Shown here: positions 16,006-24,571 of the stretch, one piece after another
How the letters are laid out: the number at the start of each line of letters is the position of its first letter
Position numbering within the stretch: the stretch's first letter is position 1
Source: Micromonospora violae
GTDB lineage: Bacteria > Actinomycetota > Actinomycetes > Mycobacteriales > Micromonosporaceae
Assembly: GCF_004217135.1 (NCBI RefSeq)
Contig: NZ_SHKK01000001.1
Location: forward strand, 4,154,001 to 4,218,000
Reading direction: 5' to 3'
Length of the DNA: 64,000 nt
Program-made: the position numbers and the translations under genes
Notes under the pieces: model-generated
Databases searched by the model: none
What the model was told of the DNA's origin: nothing
The model's input: the letters and a program-made list of their open reading frames with translations, nothing else

Positions 16006-16018
16006 GGATGGTCAAAGG

Positions 16019-17227
16019 TCAGACGGACGCCGGGGTCAGCGTCGGTGCCACCTCGGCCCAGGACGAGCCGAGCTCCGCCGAACGGGCCACCGCGTCCAGC
16101 ACCAGCTGGACCTGCAACGCGTCGGAGAAGGAGGGAGTCGGGTCGACGTCGGTGGCGACCGCCTCGATGAAGTCGCGCATCTCGTGCGTGAACGAGTGCT
16201 CGTAGCCGATGATGTGGCCCGGAGGCCACCACGCCGACATGTACGGGTGCTCGCCCTCGGTCACCAGGATGCGGCTGAAGCCCTGCTCCGTGGTGGGCCG
16301 GGTGGCGTCGTAGAACTCCAGCTCGTTGAGGCGCTCCAGGTCGAAGACCACGCTGCCCAGCGAGCCGTTGATCTCGACACGCAGCGCGTTCTTCCGGCCG
16401 GTCGCGAACCGGCTCGCCTCGTACGTGGCCAGGGCGCCACCGTCGAGCCGCGCCACGAAGACCGCGGCGTCGTCGACGGTGACCTGCCCGGTCGGTGCCG
16501 TGCCGCCGTCCGCCGTGGCCGCCAGGCCACTCGACTCGGCCGGCAACGGCCGCTCCTTGACGAAGGTCTCGGTGACCGCGCTCACGCCACTGATCCGCTG
16601 GCCCGTGACGAACTGGGTCAGGTCGATGATGTGCGCGCCGATGTCACCGAGCGCGCCGGAGCCCGCCCTGTCCTTCTGCAACCGCCAGACCAGCGGGAAC
16701 TGCGGATCCACGATCCAGTCCTGCAGGTACGTCGCACGGACGTGTCGAATCACCCCGAGTCGTCCATCGGCGACCAACTGGCGCATCATCGTGACCGCGG
16801 GGACCCGGCGGTAGTTGAACCCGCACATCGACCGCACTCCGGCGGCCCGGGCGACATCCGCCGCGGCGGTCATCGCCCGTGCCTCCTCCACCGTGTTGGC
16901 CAACGGCTTCTCGCACAGGACGTGCTTGCCTGCGGCCAACGCGGCGAGAGCGATCTCGGCGTGACTGTCGCCCGGGGTGCAGATGTCGACGACGTCGATG
17001 TCGTCCCGGTTGATCAGGTCACGCCAGTCGGTGGTGTACGCGTCCCAGCCGAGCCGGTCGGCGGCGTCGGCCACCTTCGCTGTGTCTCGGCCGCAGATCA
17101 ACGCCATCCGGGCCCGCGCCGGCAGGTCGTACACGCGGTTCACGGTGCGCCACGCCTGTGAGTGCGCGGCGCCCATGAACGCGTAGCCGACCATGCCGAC
17201 CCGCAGTTCTCTGTCTGTCGTGGACAA
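16019..17227 (-). CDS. Gfo/Idh/MocA-family NAD(P)-dependent oxidoreductase
   Basis: A 402-residue sugar or cyclitol dehydrogenase. The Rossmann nucleotide site is VGMVGYAFMGAAHSQAW near the N-terminus, followed by VVDICTPGDSHAEIALAAL, the family motif CEKPLA (catalytic Lys) and GFNYRRVPAV. The C-terminal GFO_IDH_MocA_C half contains DIGAHIIDLTQF with the typical Asp/His pair. The start is a TTG at 17227 preceded by a GGGGGGAGA tract; no ATG nearby fits the family. It lies 21 bp after the binding-protein gene, so it is the last gene of the importer operon and probably oxidises the imported sugar, giving a keto sugar for isomerases. The specific sugar (inositol, a glucoside or a rare hexose) is not readable. 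Confidence 0.88.
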   Translation of the reverse strand: MSTTDRELRVGMVGYAFMGAAHSQAWRTVNRVYDLPARARMALICGRDTAKVADAADRLGWDAYTTDWRDLINRDDIDVVDICTPGDSHAEIALAALAAGKHVLCEKPLANTVEEARAMTAAADVARAAGVRSMCGFNYRRVPAVTMMRQLVADGRLGVIRHVRATYLQDWIVDPQFPLVWRLQKDRAGSGALGDIGAHIIDLTQFVTGQRISGVSAVTETFVKERPLPAESSGLAATADGGTAPTGQVTVDDAAVFVARLDGGALATYEASRFATGRKNALRVEINGSLGSVVFDLERLNELEFYDATRPTTEQGFSRILVTEGEHPYMSAWWPPGHIIGYEHSFTHEMRDFIEAVATDVDPTPSFSDALQVQLVLDAVARSAELGSSWAEVAPTLTPASV

Positions 17228-17248
17228 GGTGGGTCTCCCCCCGATATG

Positions 17249-18301
17249 TCAGAACCCGAGCTTGTCGTAGCTGCTCGCGTTCTCCTTGGTGATCGTCTCC
17301 GAGGCCAGGGTCACTTCCTTCGGAACCTGCAGCTCCGTCAGGTCGCCCATGCCCCGGCCCTGCGCGATGAGCCGCGCGAGCGAGACCGCCGACGAGGCCA
17401 TCGACGGGTTGTAGGTGACGGTGGCCTTCAGCACGGTGTTGTCGGCCTTGATCGCGTCGATCGCGAGCTTGGAACCCGCGCCGCCGACCATGAAGAACTC
17501 CGACCGGTTGGCCTGCTTGATGGCGGCGAGCACACCGATGCCCTGGTCGTCGTCGTGGTTCCAGACAGCGTCGATCTTCGGCAGCGCCTGGAGCAGCTGC
17601 GACGCCTCGCGCTGGCCGCTGTCCGAGGTGAACTCGGCGGAGCGACGGTTGGTCACCTTGAACCCGTAGGTCGCGAGGGCGGCCTTGAAGCCCTCGCTGC
17701 GCTCGACGGTCAGCGGGATCTCCAGACCGGCGATCTCACCGATGACCGGGTTGGCGACACCCTTGTCCTTGAGCATCTTGCCGATGAAGTGCCCGGCCGA
17801 GACGCCCATGCCGTAGTTGTCGCCCTTGATGACCAGCCGCGAGGCCAGCGCGTCGGGGAAGGCACGGTCCAGGTTCACGATCGGGATGCCCGCCTGCATC
17901 GCCTGGAGGGCAACGGCGTTGACCTCCTTGCCGTCGTGCGGCAGCACGACGATGATGTCGGGCTTCTGGGCGATCAGCGTGCCGAGCGTGGACCGCTGGG
18001 CCTCCGAGTTCGACCCACCGTCGACCTCCTTGAACTCCACGTCCGAGTAGGCCGCGGCCTGGGCCTTGGCGTTGGCGTGGATCGCGCCCATCCAGCCGTG
18101 GTCGGCGGCCGGGGCGGAGAAACCGATGACGACCTTCTTGCCCGGGGCGTTGTTGCCTTCGCTGTTCCCGGCGGCCTTGGTCTGGGTGCTTGCGGCCGGG
18201 GTCTCGTTGCTGGTGCAGGCGGTCAGAAGGGTGGCAGCGCCTACTGCGGCTCCACCGAAGAGCAACCGGCGGCGCGACAGGTCGCGACTGTGCTGGGTCA
18301 T
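17249..18301 (-). CDS. Sugar ABC transporter substrate-binding lipoprotein (RbsB-like)
   Basis: A 350-residue periplasmic-binding-protein type 1 protein. The N-terminus combines a twin-arginine-like SRRRLLFGG with a lipobox LLTAC (Cys about residue 29), so it is exported and lipid-anchored. The mature protein shows VVIGFSAPAADHGWMGAIHANAKAQ, then KPDIIVVLPHDGKEV, and NHDDDQGIGVLAAIKQANR, typical of ribose/galactose/xylose-type receptors. AGGAGG precedes the ATG. It follows the permease gene with a 97-bp spacer carrying a perfect palindrome (18359-18373), which may allow separate, higher expression of the receptor. The ligand is unknown. Confidence 0.9.
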   Translation of the reverse strand: MTQHSRDLSRRRLLFGGAAVGAATLLTACTSNETPAASTQTKAAGNSEGNNAPGKKVVIGFSAPAADHGWMGAIHANAKAQAAAYSDVEFKEVDGGSNSEAQRSTLGTLIAQKPDIIVVLPHDGKEVNAVALQAMQAGIPIVNLDRAFPDALASRLVIKGDNYGMGVSAGHFIGKMLKDKGVANPVIGEIAGLEIPLTVERSEGFKAALATYGFKVTNRRSAEFTSDSGQREASQLLQALPKIDAVWNHDDDQGIGVLAAIKQANRSEFFMVGGAGSKLAIDAIKADNTVLKATVTYNPSMASSAVSLARLIAQGRGMGDLTELQVPKEVTLASETITKENASSYDKLGF

Positions 18302-18358
18302 GAACGACCTCCTGGGAGCGGGATATGAGGTAGTGAGGGTGTGCGAGGCCCGGCCACT

Positions 18359-18373
18359 GTCGAAAGTTTCGAC
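18359..18373. promoter_or_regulatory. GTCGAAA-G-TTTCGAC perfect palindrome, LacI-family-like operator
   Basis: A 15-bp perfect palindrome in the spacer upstream of the sugar-binding-protein gene, about 60 bp before its ATG. Its core CGAA-N-TTCG matches the operator type described for Streptomyces xylan/xyloside LacI-family repressors (BxlR type). No LacI gene is in the window, so the regulator would be encoded elsewhere, or the ROK protein at 21165-22343 may use it. Confidence 0.55.
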
Positions 18374-18398
18374 GTCGCCAGGACAACGGTGCGGTGCG

Positions 18399-19526
18399 TC
18401 AGGTTGCGGTGGTGACCCTGTTCCGCGCGAGGAGCCGAGTGACTGACTTGAACTTGAACTGCTGGATCAGGACGGCGGCGACGATGATGCCGCCCTTGAC
18501 CATGTTCTGTGCCTCGATGGAGAGGCCGTTGATGGCGAAGAGGTTCGTGATCGTGGCGAAGATGATGACGCCGAGCAGCGAGCCGACGATGGTGCCCCGA
18601 CCGCCGCTGAGCAACGTCCCACCGATGATCGCCGCCGCGATCGCGTCCAACTCGTACAGGTTGGCCATCGCCGCCTGCGCCGAGGTCGCCTGCGAGGTGA
18701 GCATGATGGCGGCGATACCGCAGCAGAGACCGGAGAGCGCGTAGAGCAGCATGGTGTGCCGCCGGACGTTGATGCCGGCCAGCCGGGCCGCCTCCGGGTT
18801 ACCGCCGACGGCGATGGTCCGCCGCCCGAAGGTGGTGCGGTTGAGCACGACCCAACCGGCCAGCACGACCGCGCCGAGGATGTAGACGAGGATCGGGATC
18901 CCGATCACCTTGCGCGCCGCGATGTCGTTGATGAACGTGCTGCTCGACACCTGGGTCTGCTTGTTGGAGATCGATGCCGCCAGGCCACGCGCGGCCACCA
19001 GCATCGCGAGCGTGGCGATGAAGGGAACCAGCCGCCCGTACGAGATGAGCACACCGTTGACGAGGCCGACGCAGATGCCGACCACGAGAGCGGTGAAGAT
19101 CATGCCGCCGGCGCCGTAGCTCTGGGTGGCCACCGTGGTGCACCAGACCCCGGCCAGCGCGACGATCGCGCCGACCGACAGGTCGATCCCACCACCGATG
19201 ATCACGAAGGTCATCCCCACCGTGACCACACCGACGACCGAGGCCAGCTGAAGGATGGCCAGGACGTTGTTCCAGACCCAGTTCGGGTCGCCGTACAGGT
19301 CGGGCTTGGTGACCGCGCCGACCACGATGAGCGCGGCCAGCACCCCGATCAGACCGAGGTTGCGCTTGGCCCCGTCGCCACCGTCACCCCGCCACCAGGA
19401 GAGCTTGCCCGCGGATGCTGCTTTATCGCTGGCCACCGCCGTCTCCGCCGGATCCACCGGCGGCGACTGCGCCGGAAGCTGCGGGCGCTCCGGTGTCGCG
19501 GTGGGTGTGGGAGTCGCGTCGCTCAT
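18399..19526 (-). CDS. Sugar ABC transporter permease (RbsC-like)
   Basis: A 375-residue inner-membrane permease of the ribose/xylose/galactose class (BPD_transp_2). A proline/threonine-rich cytoplasmic N-terminus (about 65 residues) precedes roughly ten hydrophobic segments. Family hallmarks are FVIIGGGIDLSVGAIVALAG, the conserved NGVLISYGRLVPFIATLA loop, and AAIIGGTLLSGGRGTIVGSL with the GGT/GG...G permease motif. The start ATG overlaps the stop of the ATPase gene (ATGA). It pairs with the ATPase at 19523-21145 and the lipoprotein at 17249-18301. Confidence 0.92.
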   Translation of the reverse strand: MSDATPTPTATPERPQLPAQSPPVDPAETAVASDKAASAGKLSWWRGDGGDGAKRNLGLIGVLAALIVVGAVTKPDLYGDPNWVWNNVLAILQLASVVGVVTVGMTFVIIGGGIDLSVGAIVALAGVWCTTVATQSYGAGGMIFTALVVGICVGLVNGVLISYGRLVPFIATLAMLVAARGLAASISNKQTQVSSSTFINDIAARKVIGIPILVYILGAVVLAGWVVLNRTTFGRRTIAVGGNPEAARLAGINVRRHTMLLYALSGLCCGIAAIMLTSQATSAQAAMANLYELDAIAAAIIGGTLLSGGRGTIVGSLLGVIIFATITNLFAINGLSIEAQNMVKGGIIVAAVLIQQFKFKSVTRLLARNRVTTAT

Positions 19527-21145
19527 GCCGGTGCGCCTTCCATCAAGGACCCCGCCATCACGAGGTCAAGCACAGTGTTCTCATCGAGTTCGCCGGCCGC
19601 TGCTTCGCGGACGACCCGCCCTTCCCGCATCACCAGCACCCGGTCGGCCAGACCCAGCACCTCGGGCACCTCGCTGGAGACCAACAGCACCCCCACGCCC
19701 TGGGCGGCCAACGTCCGGATGACCTGGTAGAGCTCAGCCCGGGCGCCCACGTCCACACCCCGGGTCGGCTCGTCGAGAAGCAGCAACTTGGTGCCGCCGA
19801 GCAGCCACCGCCCGACCACCACCTTCTGCTGGTTGCCACCGGAGAGCGTGCGTACCGGCCGGTCGACGTCCCGGGGCCGCAGCTCCAGGGTCTCGGCGAT
19901 CCGGTCCGCCTCGGCGCGTTCCTTGCCGGCGTTGGTGAAACCGAGCCGCGCGTACCGGCCGAAGGTGGCCAGCGTGACGTTGCGGTAGATCGGCTCACCG
20001 AGCAGCAACGCCTGACTCTTGCGCTCCTCCGGGGCCATCCCCATGCCGGCGCGAACCGCCGCGCCGACGCCGGGACGCAGAACCTTCCCGCCCATCCGCA
20101 CCGTGCCGGCCGCCGCGAGGCGGGCACCGTAGATCGTCTCCAGCAACTCGGAGCGACCGGAGCCGACCAGCCCCGCGATGCCCACGATCTCCCCGGCCCG
20201 CACGTTCAGCGAGACGTCGGCGAACTCGCCCTCGCGGGTCAACCCCTCCACCTGGAGCAGGTCGGCACCCGCGGTGTCGTCGGTCGGCCGGTCCGGGAAG
20301 ACGTACTCGATGGTGCGGCCGGTCATCCGGCTCACCAGGTCGCGGGTCGGGGTGTCGCGCGCCGGCAGGTTCGCCGCCGTGGTCCGGCCGTCCTTGAGTA
20401 CGGTGACCCGGTCGCCGATTTCGCGGATCTCCTCCATGCGGTGGGAGATGTAGATGACGGCGATGCCCTGCGCGGTCAGCTCCCGGATGATCCGGAACAG
20501 GTTGCCGACCTCGTCGTGGGCCAGCACCGCGCTCGGCTCGTCCATGATGATCAGACGCGCCTCGTGCGACAGCGCCCGCGCCATGCTGACGATCTGCTTG
20601 CCCGCCGCAGGCAGTGACCGGACCATCCGTCCCGGCGGAATCTCACCGTGGCCGAGCCGGCTGAGGATCTGCCGGGTGTGCCGGGCCATCCGGCCGCGCC
20701 GGACGAACCCGAAGCTGCGGTACTCGTGCCCGAGGAAGGCGTTCTCCGCCACCGACAGGTCCTCGACGAGGTCGAGCTCCTGGTAGATCGTGGCGATGCC
20801 GGCCTTCATGGCGGCCTGCGGATTGGTGAACGTCGCCGGCTCACCACGCCACTCCACCAGCCCCGAATCCGGTTGGTGCACCCCGGCGAGCACCTTGATG
20901 AGGGTCGACTTTCCGGCGCCGTTCTGCCCGAGCAGGCAGTGCACCTCGCCGGCACGCACCTCCAGCTGCACGCCGTCGAGCGCGCGTACGCCGGGGAAGG
21001 TCTTGACCACATCGGTGAGGCGCAGGACCACCTCGCCCGCGACGGTGTCGGCGGGAGCCTCGACCAGCGGCGCCTCGGCGACGGCCTCGGCCGACGCGGT
21101 GGCGGGGTCATCCTCGGGCAGGGCCACAGTCTCCTCCTCGCTCAC
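19523..21145 (-). CDS. Sugar ABC transporter ATP-binding protein, tandem ATPase (RbsA/MglA-like)
   Basis: A 540-residue protein with two fused ABC domains. The first (about 45-275) has Walker A GQNGAGKST, Q-loop, a degenerate signature region (RSLPAAGKQIVSMARAL) and Walker B IIMDEPSA. The second (about 290-530) has the degenerate P-loop GLVGSGRSE usual for RbsA-type proteins, the signature LSGGNQQKVVVGRWL and LLLLDEPTRGVD. About 45 acidic residues rich in Ala/Glu precede the first domain, an extension most RbsA proteins lack. The start is the GTG at 21145 with GAGG upstream. An 8-codon mini-frame from 21168, starting at the ROK stop and ending at this GTG, bridges the two genes and could allow reinitiation. 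Confidence 0.9.
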   Translation of the reverse strand: MSEEETVALPEDDPATASAEAVAEAPLVEAPADTVAGEVVLRLTDVVKTFPGVRALDGVQLEVRAGEVHCLLGQNGAGKSTLIKVLAGVHQPDSGLVEWRGEPATFTNPQAAMKAGIATIYQELDLVEDLSVAENAFLGHEYRSFGFVRRGRMARHTRQILSRLGHGEIPPGRMVRSLPAAGKQIVSMARALSHEARLIIMDEPSAVLAHDEVGNLFRIIRELTAQGIAVIYISHRMEEIREIGDRVTVLKDGRTTAANLPARDTPTRDLVSRMTGRTIEYVFPDRPTDDTAGADLLQVEGLTREGEFADVSLNVRAGEIVGIAGLVGSGRSELLETIYGARLAAAGTVRMGGKVLRPGVGAAVRAGMGMAPEERKSQALLLGEPIYRNVTLATFGRYARLGFTNAGKERAEADRIAETLELRPRDVDRPVRTLSGGNQQKVVVGRWLLGGTKLLLLDEPTRGVDVGARAELYQVIRTLAAQGVGVLLVSSEVPEVLGLADRVLVMREGRVVREAAAGELDENTVLDLVMAGSLMEGAPA

Positions 21146-21164
21146 GACGGAACCTCGAACAGAT

Positions 21165-22343
21165 TCATGCGGCTTCCCCGAAGGCGACGTCGCTCGCGAG
21201 CACCGCCGCGCCGGTGACTCCGGCACGGCCGCCCAGCTCGGACAGGACGACGGGAAGGTTGCCGGTGGCCAGCGGCAGGGACCGGCGGTAGACCACACTG
21301 CGGATCTCGGCGAGCAGGATGTGGCCCAGTTGGGCCAGGCCGCCGCCGATCACGATCATCGACGGGTTGGTGAAGCTGACCAGGCCGGCGAGCACCCCGC
21401 CGACCCGCCGTCCACCGTCCCGGATCAACTGGATGCAGGTCACGTCGCCCTCGACCGCGCCCTCGGCGACGTCCAGCGCGGTCACCACACCGCGCAGCGC
21501 CAGCCGCTCGGCCAGCGCCGGCGATGACCCGCTGCGGGCGGCGGCCGCGGCGTCCTTGGCCAGCGCGGCACCGCTGAACAGCGCCTCCAGGCAGCCGACG
21601 TTGCCGCAGGAGCACATCGGGCCGTGCGCGTCGACCTGGATGTGGCCGATGTCGCCGGCGCAGCCGTCGGTGCCCCGGTAGACCTCGCCGGTGAGGTAGA
21701 TGCCGCACCCGATGCCGGTGCCGATCTTCACGAAGAGGAAGTCGTCCACCGAGTGCGCGACACCACCGTGCCGCTCCCCGATCGCCATGATGTTGACGTC
21801 GTTGTCGACCACCGCCGGGCAGCCGTGCTCCCGGCTGAGCAGCTCGCGCACCGGGAACCGGTCCCAGCCCGGCATGATCGGTGGTGAGACCGGAACGCCG
21901 TCGCGGAAGCTGACCGGACCGGGTACGCCGATGCCGACCGCGTCCAGTCGCTCGTACGCGCCGTCGACCCGGGCCTTGTGCAGCAGCTCGTTGACCCGTT
22001 GCAGGGTCACCTTCGGACCGTTGCGGATGTCGGCCGCCTCGGCGTAGTGGGCCACCGGTTCGAGGCGGCCGTTGACCACCTCGACATCCATCGAGCTGGC
22101 ACCGAGGTCGACGGCGGCGAAGCGGAGATTCGGGTTCAGCTCGACCAGCGTCGAGCGACGCCCACCCCGGGACGCGGCGAGGCCCGCCTCGGCGACGTAA
22201 CCCAACGCCACCAACCGATCCAGCTCGGCGAGCATGCGCGGGCGCGGCATCTGGAGTCGGTCGCCCAGCTCGGCCCGGGACACGGCGCCCTCGTCACGGA
22301 GCAACCGCAACAGTCGCACGTGCAGGGGGTCGACAGTCCGCAC
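21165..22343 (-). CDS. ROK-family transcriptional regulator
   Basis: A 392-residue repressor or activator of the NagC/Mlc/XylR type. A winged helix-turn-helix occupies the first ~70 residues (VRLLRLLRDEGAVSRAELGD). The ROK domain follows, with a nucleotide-binding start FAAVDLGASSMDVE, a PGPVSFRDGVPV segment, and the zinc motif region GHIQVDAHGPMCSCGNVGCLEALFS (His plus CxCGxxGC). I prefer the GTG at 22343 because GAGGGGG lies seven bases upstream; a GTG at 22406 has no such site. It heads the importer operon (ATPase, permease, receptor, oxidoreductase) and presumably controls it through the palindrome at 22459-22480. Confidence 0.9.
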   Translation of the reverse strand: MRTVDPLHVRLLRLLRDEGAVSRAELGDRLQMPRPRMLAELDRLVALGYVAEAGLAASRGGRRSTLVELNPNLRFAAVDLGASSMDVEVVNGRLEPVAHYAEAADIRNGPKVTLQRVNELLHKARVDGAYERLDAVGIGVPGPVSFRDGVPVSPPIMPGWDRFPVRELLSREHGCPAVVDNDVNIMAIGERHGGVAHSVDDFLFVKIGTGIGCGIYLTGEVYRGTDGCAGDIGHIQVDAHGPMCSCGNVGCLEALFSGAALAKDAAAAARSGSSPALAERLALRGVVTALDVAEGAVEGDVTCIQLIRDGGRRVGGVLAGLVSFTNPSMIVIGGGLAQLGHILLAEIRSVVYRRSLPLATGNLPVVLSELGGRAGVTGAAVLASDVAFGEAA

Positions 22344-22458
22344 TGAAGCCCCCTCTTCATTGGCAGCGTTCACATCGACGCAACGCCGATGTGTTGTGTC
22401 CGACACAGTAGGAGCGCGCCACGCCGCCTGTCCAGAGCTTCAACCGTTCCGAGACCAA

Positions 22459-22480
22459 CTTTTGTCCGAAAGAACAAAAG
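22459..22480. promoter_or_regulatory. CTTTTGT-N8-ACAAAAG palindrome, candidate ROK operator
   Basis: A perfect 7-bp inverted repeat in an unusually AT-rich stretch 116 bp upstream of the ROK gene. The symmetry and location suit autoregulation of the ROK-headed sugar operon. Confidence 0.5.
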
Positions 22481-22551
22481 CTACTAGTCGATCAAGTAAA
22501 GGATCACGGAGTGCCCGTGACCCCTCGCCTGCAGTTCCATCGACCATCACG

Positions 22552-22589
22552 AAAAAACGCCCCGCCAGCCGATCCTCGGTGGCGGGGCG
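22552..22589 (-). terminator. Rho-independent terminator of the BrkB-like gene
   Basis: On the minus strand, a 10-bp GC stem (22580-22589 with 22558-22567) is followed by six Us (22552-22557). This is the clearest classical intrinsic terminator in the window, about 75 bp past the stop at 22663. Confidence 0.9.
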
Positions 22590-22611
22590 ATTGGCGCTGA
22601 GCCGGGGTGGG

Positions 22612-22669
22612 CCCGGCGGTTGGCGCTGAGCCGTCAGCGGCCCGGCGGTTGGCGCTGAGCCGTCAGCGG
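22612..22669. repeat. Perfect tandem duplication of a 29-bp unit across the brkB-like gene end
   Basis: Copies 22612-22640 and 22641-22669 are exact; a third, shorter match of about 15 bp lies at 22589-22603. The second copy contains the stop codon of the BrkB-like gene (22663-22665), so the duplication copied the gene's 3' end into the spacer. Confidence 0.85.
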
Positions 22670-23688
22670 CGGGCGGCGGAGTTGCGCTTCTTGCGGAGCT
22701 TGCGGTCGTCGCGCAGCTCGACGTACGGCTCGTCGTCCACCGCGTGGCCGGCCGAGATCGCGCGGCCACGCTCCAACTCCGCGTCGAACTCCGCCCCCAG
22801 CAGGATCGCGATGTTGCTGAGCCAGAGCCAGACCAAGAAAATGATCACCCCGGCCAGCGTCCCGTACGTCTTGTCGTACGACCCGAAGTTGCTCACGTAG
22901 AACGCGAACAGACCGGAGATCACCAGCCAGATCACCACGGCCAGCACGCCACCGGGGCTGACCCAGCGGAAGCCGCCGTGCCGCGCGTTCGGCGAGGCCC
23001 AGTAGAGGATCGCGAACATCAGGCTGACCAGGATCAGCAGCACCGGCCACTTGGCGACGTCCCACACCGCGACCGCCGTCGAGCCGAGCCCGATCACGTC
23101 ACCCACCGATTCGGCGAGGCGGCCGGTGAAGACCACGATCACCGCGCTCGCCAGCAACAGCACCCCGATCACCGCTGTCACGCCGAGCCGGATCGGCAGC
23201 GTCTTCCAGATCGGCCGCCCCTCCGGCACGTCATAGATGGTGTTGGAGGCGCGCATGAACGCGCCGATGTAACCGGAGGCCGACCAGAACGCCGCCACCA
23301 GACCGATGATCGCGGCGAGGCTGGCGAGGCCACCGTTGCGGCCCGCGGCCTCGATCGCATCGGTGATGATCTGCCGGATGCTGCCGTCCGGCACCGCCTG
23401 GTTGACCGTGTCGGTGACGCCCTGGGTGGCGCTCTCGCCGAGCAGGCCGAGCAGGGAGATCAGCACCAGCACACCCGGGAAGATGGACAGCACCCCGTAG
23501 TAGGTCAGTGCCGCCGCCCAGTCGGTCAGGCTGTCGTCCTGGAATTCGGTGATCGTCCGGCGGAACGCCGCCTTCCAGCCACTGCCGGGCAGGTCGGTGG
23601 GGCTGTCCGGGCCCGCGTCGGGCCCAACCGGCGTGGTGGCGGGGTCACGCTCACGCTCACGATGGGCGGAAGACTCGTCCGAGGCCAT
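22663..23688 (-). CDS. YihY/BrkB-family membrane protein
   Basis: A 341-residue integral membrane protein with a hydrophilic N-terminus (about 50 residues), then about six membrane segments, and a basic C-terminal tail (RDDRKLRKKRNSAARR). Family features are WAAALTYYGVLSIFPGVLVLISLLG, AAFWSASGYIGAFMRASN, LYWASPNARHGGFRWVSPG and YDKTYGTLAGVIIFLVWLWLSN. Once called ribonuclease BN, the family is not a nuclease; its function is unsettled, with transport or envelope roles proposed. GGAGGAGGGG precedes the ATG. It is transcribed alone and ends at an intrinsic terminator. Confidence 0.92.
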   Translation of the reverse strand: MASDESSAHRERERDPATTPVGPDAGPDSPTDLPGSGWKAAFRRTITEFQDDSLTDWAAALTYYGVLSIFPGVLVLISLLGLLGESATQGVTDTVNQAVPDGSIRQIITDAIEAAGRNGGLASLAAIIGLVAAFWSASGYIGAFMRASNTIYDVPEGRPIWKTLPIRLGVTAVIGVLLLASAVIVVFTGRLAESVGDVIGLGSTAVAVWDVAKWPVLLILVSLMFAILYWASPNARHGGFRWVSPGGVLAVVIWLVISGLFAFYVSNFGSYDKTYGTLAGVIIFLVWLWLSNIAILLGAEFDAELERGRAISAGHAVDDEPYVELRDDRKLRKKRNSAARR

Positions 23689-23752
23689 CGCCCCTCCTCC
23701 TGGTCGGCGGTGTCACCTCCGGTCATGCCCCGTCGACGGGTGCGGATAACCC

Positions 23753-24562
23753 CTACTTGTAGAGCAACCTGGCCATTCGGCGAGAAGCCACCAGCAGGCC
23801 GATCGCCACCATCGCCAGCAGGTAGAGCACGTCGAGCAGCCAGAGCCAGCCGCCACTGCCCAGCGTGACCCCGCGGATCAGGTGCACCGAGCGGTACAGC
23901 GGGGTGACCTCGACGAGCCAGTGCAGCACCGTCGGATAGGCCTGCGCGGGCACGAACGTGCCGGAGAAGAGGAAGAGCGTGAACTGCGCGGAGCCCATCA
24001 GGTCGAAATCCTGCCAGCTGCGCATGAGGGTGGAGATCGCCATGCCGAGCGCCCCGAACGCGAACCCGACCAGCACGGCGGCCGGGAGGGCGGTCAGCGC
24101 ACGGGACACGCTGGTCAGATCCAGGGCGACCATCACCCCGAGGAATGCCGCCGAGTAGGCGCTGCCCCGCAGCATCGCCCAACCCAACTCGCCCACGGCG
24201 ATCTCGAACGGCCGTACCGGGGTGGCGATCATCCCGTCGTACAGCTTCATGTACTTCATCTTGCCGAAGAAGTTGAAGGTGGTCTCCGCGAGCGCCCCGG
24301 TCATCGCCGAGGAGGCGAGCATCGCCGGGGCCACGAACTCGGCGTACGAGACGAGCCGCCCGTCGGGCAGCGGCAGGTCACCGACGAGCGCGCCCACGCC
24401 CACCCCGATGGAGAGCAGGTAGAGCAGCGGCTCCACGAAGCCGGAGAGCAGCAGCAGCCAGTAGACCGACTTCAGCGCCGCGACGTTGCGCCCGACCACC
24501 GACGCCGACCGCCGGGACGCGGCGGAGACGTCGACCAGCCGGGGCAGGATCAGCGTGACCAC
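23753..24562 (-). CDS. ABC-2 type exporter permease (second of pair)
   Basis: A 269-residue membrane permease with six predicted helices. It is related to the NodJ/DrrB class, with an amphipathic N-terminus, the EFVAPAMLASSAMTGALAET segment and FLFSGTFVPAQAYPTVLHWLVEVTPL, a conserved ABC-2 stretch (F-P...P-L). A GTG start with AGGGAG upstream lies nine bases after the previous permease gene, so the two form an operon and probably a heterodimeric channel. The matching ATPase is most likely the DrrA-type protein at 27224-28156. Confidence 0.85.
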   Translation of the reverse strand: MVTLILPRLVDVSAASRRSASVVGRNVAALKSVYWLLLLSGFVEPLLYLLSIGVGVGALVGDLPLPDGRLVSYAEFVAPAMLASSAMTGALAETTFNFFGKMKYMKLYDGMIATPVRPFEIAVGELGWAMLRGSAYSAAFLGVMVALDLTSVSRALTALPAAVLVGFAFGALGMAISTLMRSWQDFDLMGSAQFTLFLFSGTFVPAQAYPTVLHWLVEVTPLYRSVHLIRGVTLGSGGWLWLLDVLYLLAMVAIGLLVASRRMARLLYK

Positions 24563-24571
24563 GAGGGCTCC

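Larger units (their letters stand above)
15494..16018. other. 525-bp spacer with three hairpins, no gene seen
   Basis: No convincing gene. Besides the AT-rich promoter at 15533-15556 it holds three strong hairpins: 15692-15702 with 15714-15724 (11 bp), 15738-15748 with 15757-15767 (11 bp), and 15978-15990 with 15993-16005 (13 bp). The last is the terminator of the upstream sugar operon. The two middle ones could be back-up terminators or structured leader RNA. Confidence 0.6.
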
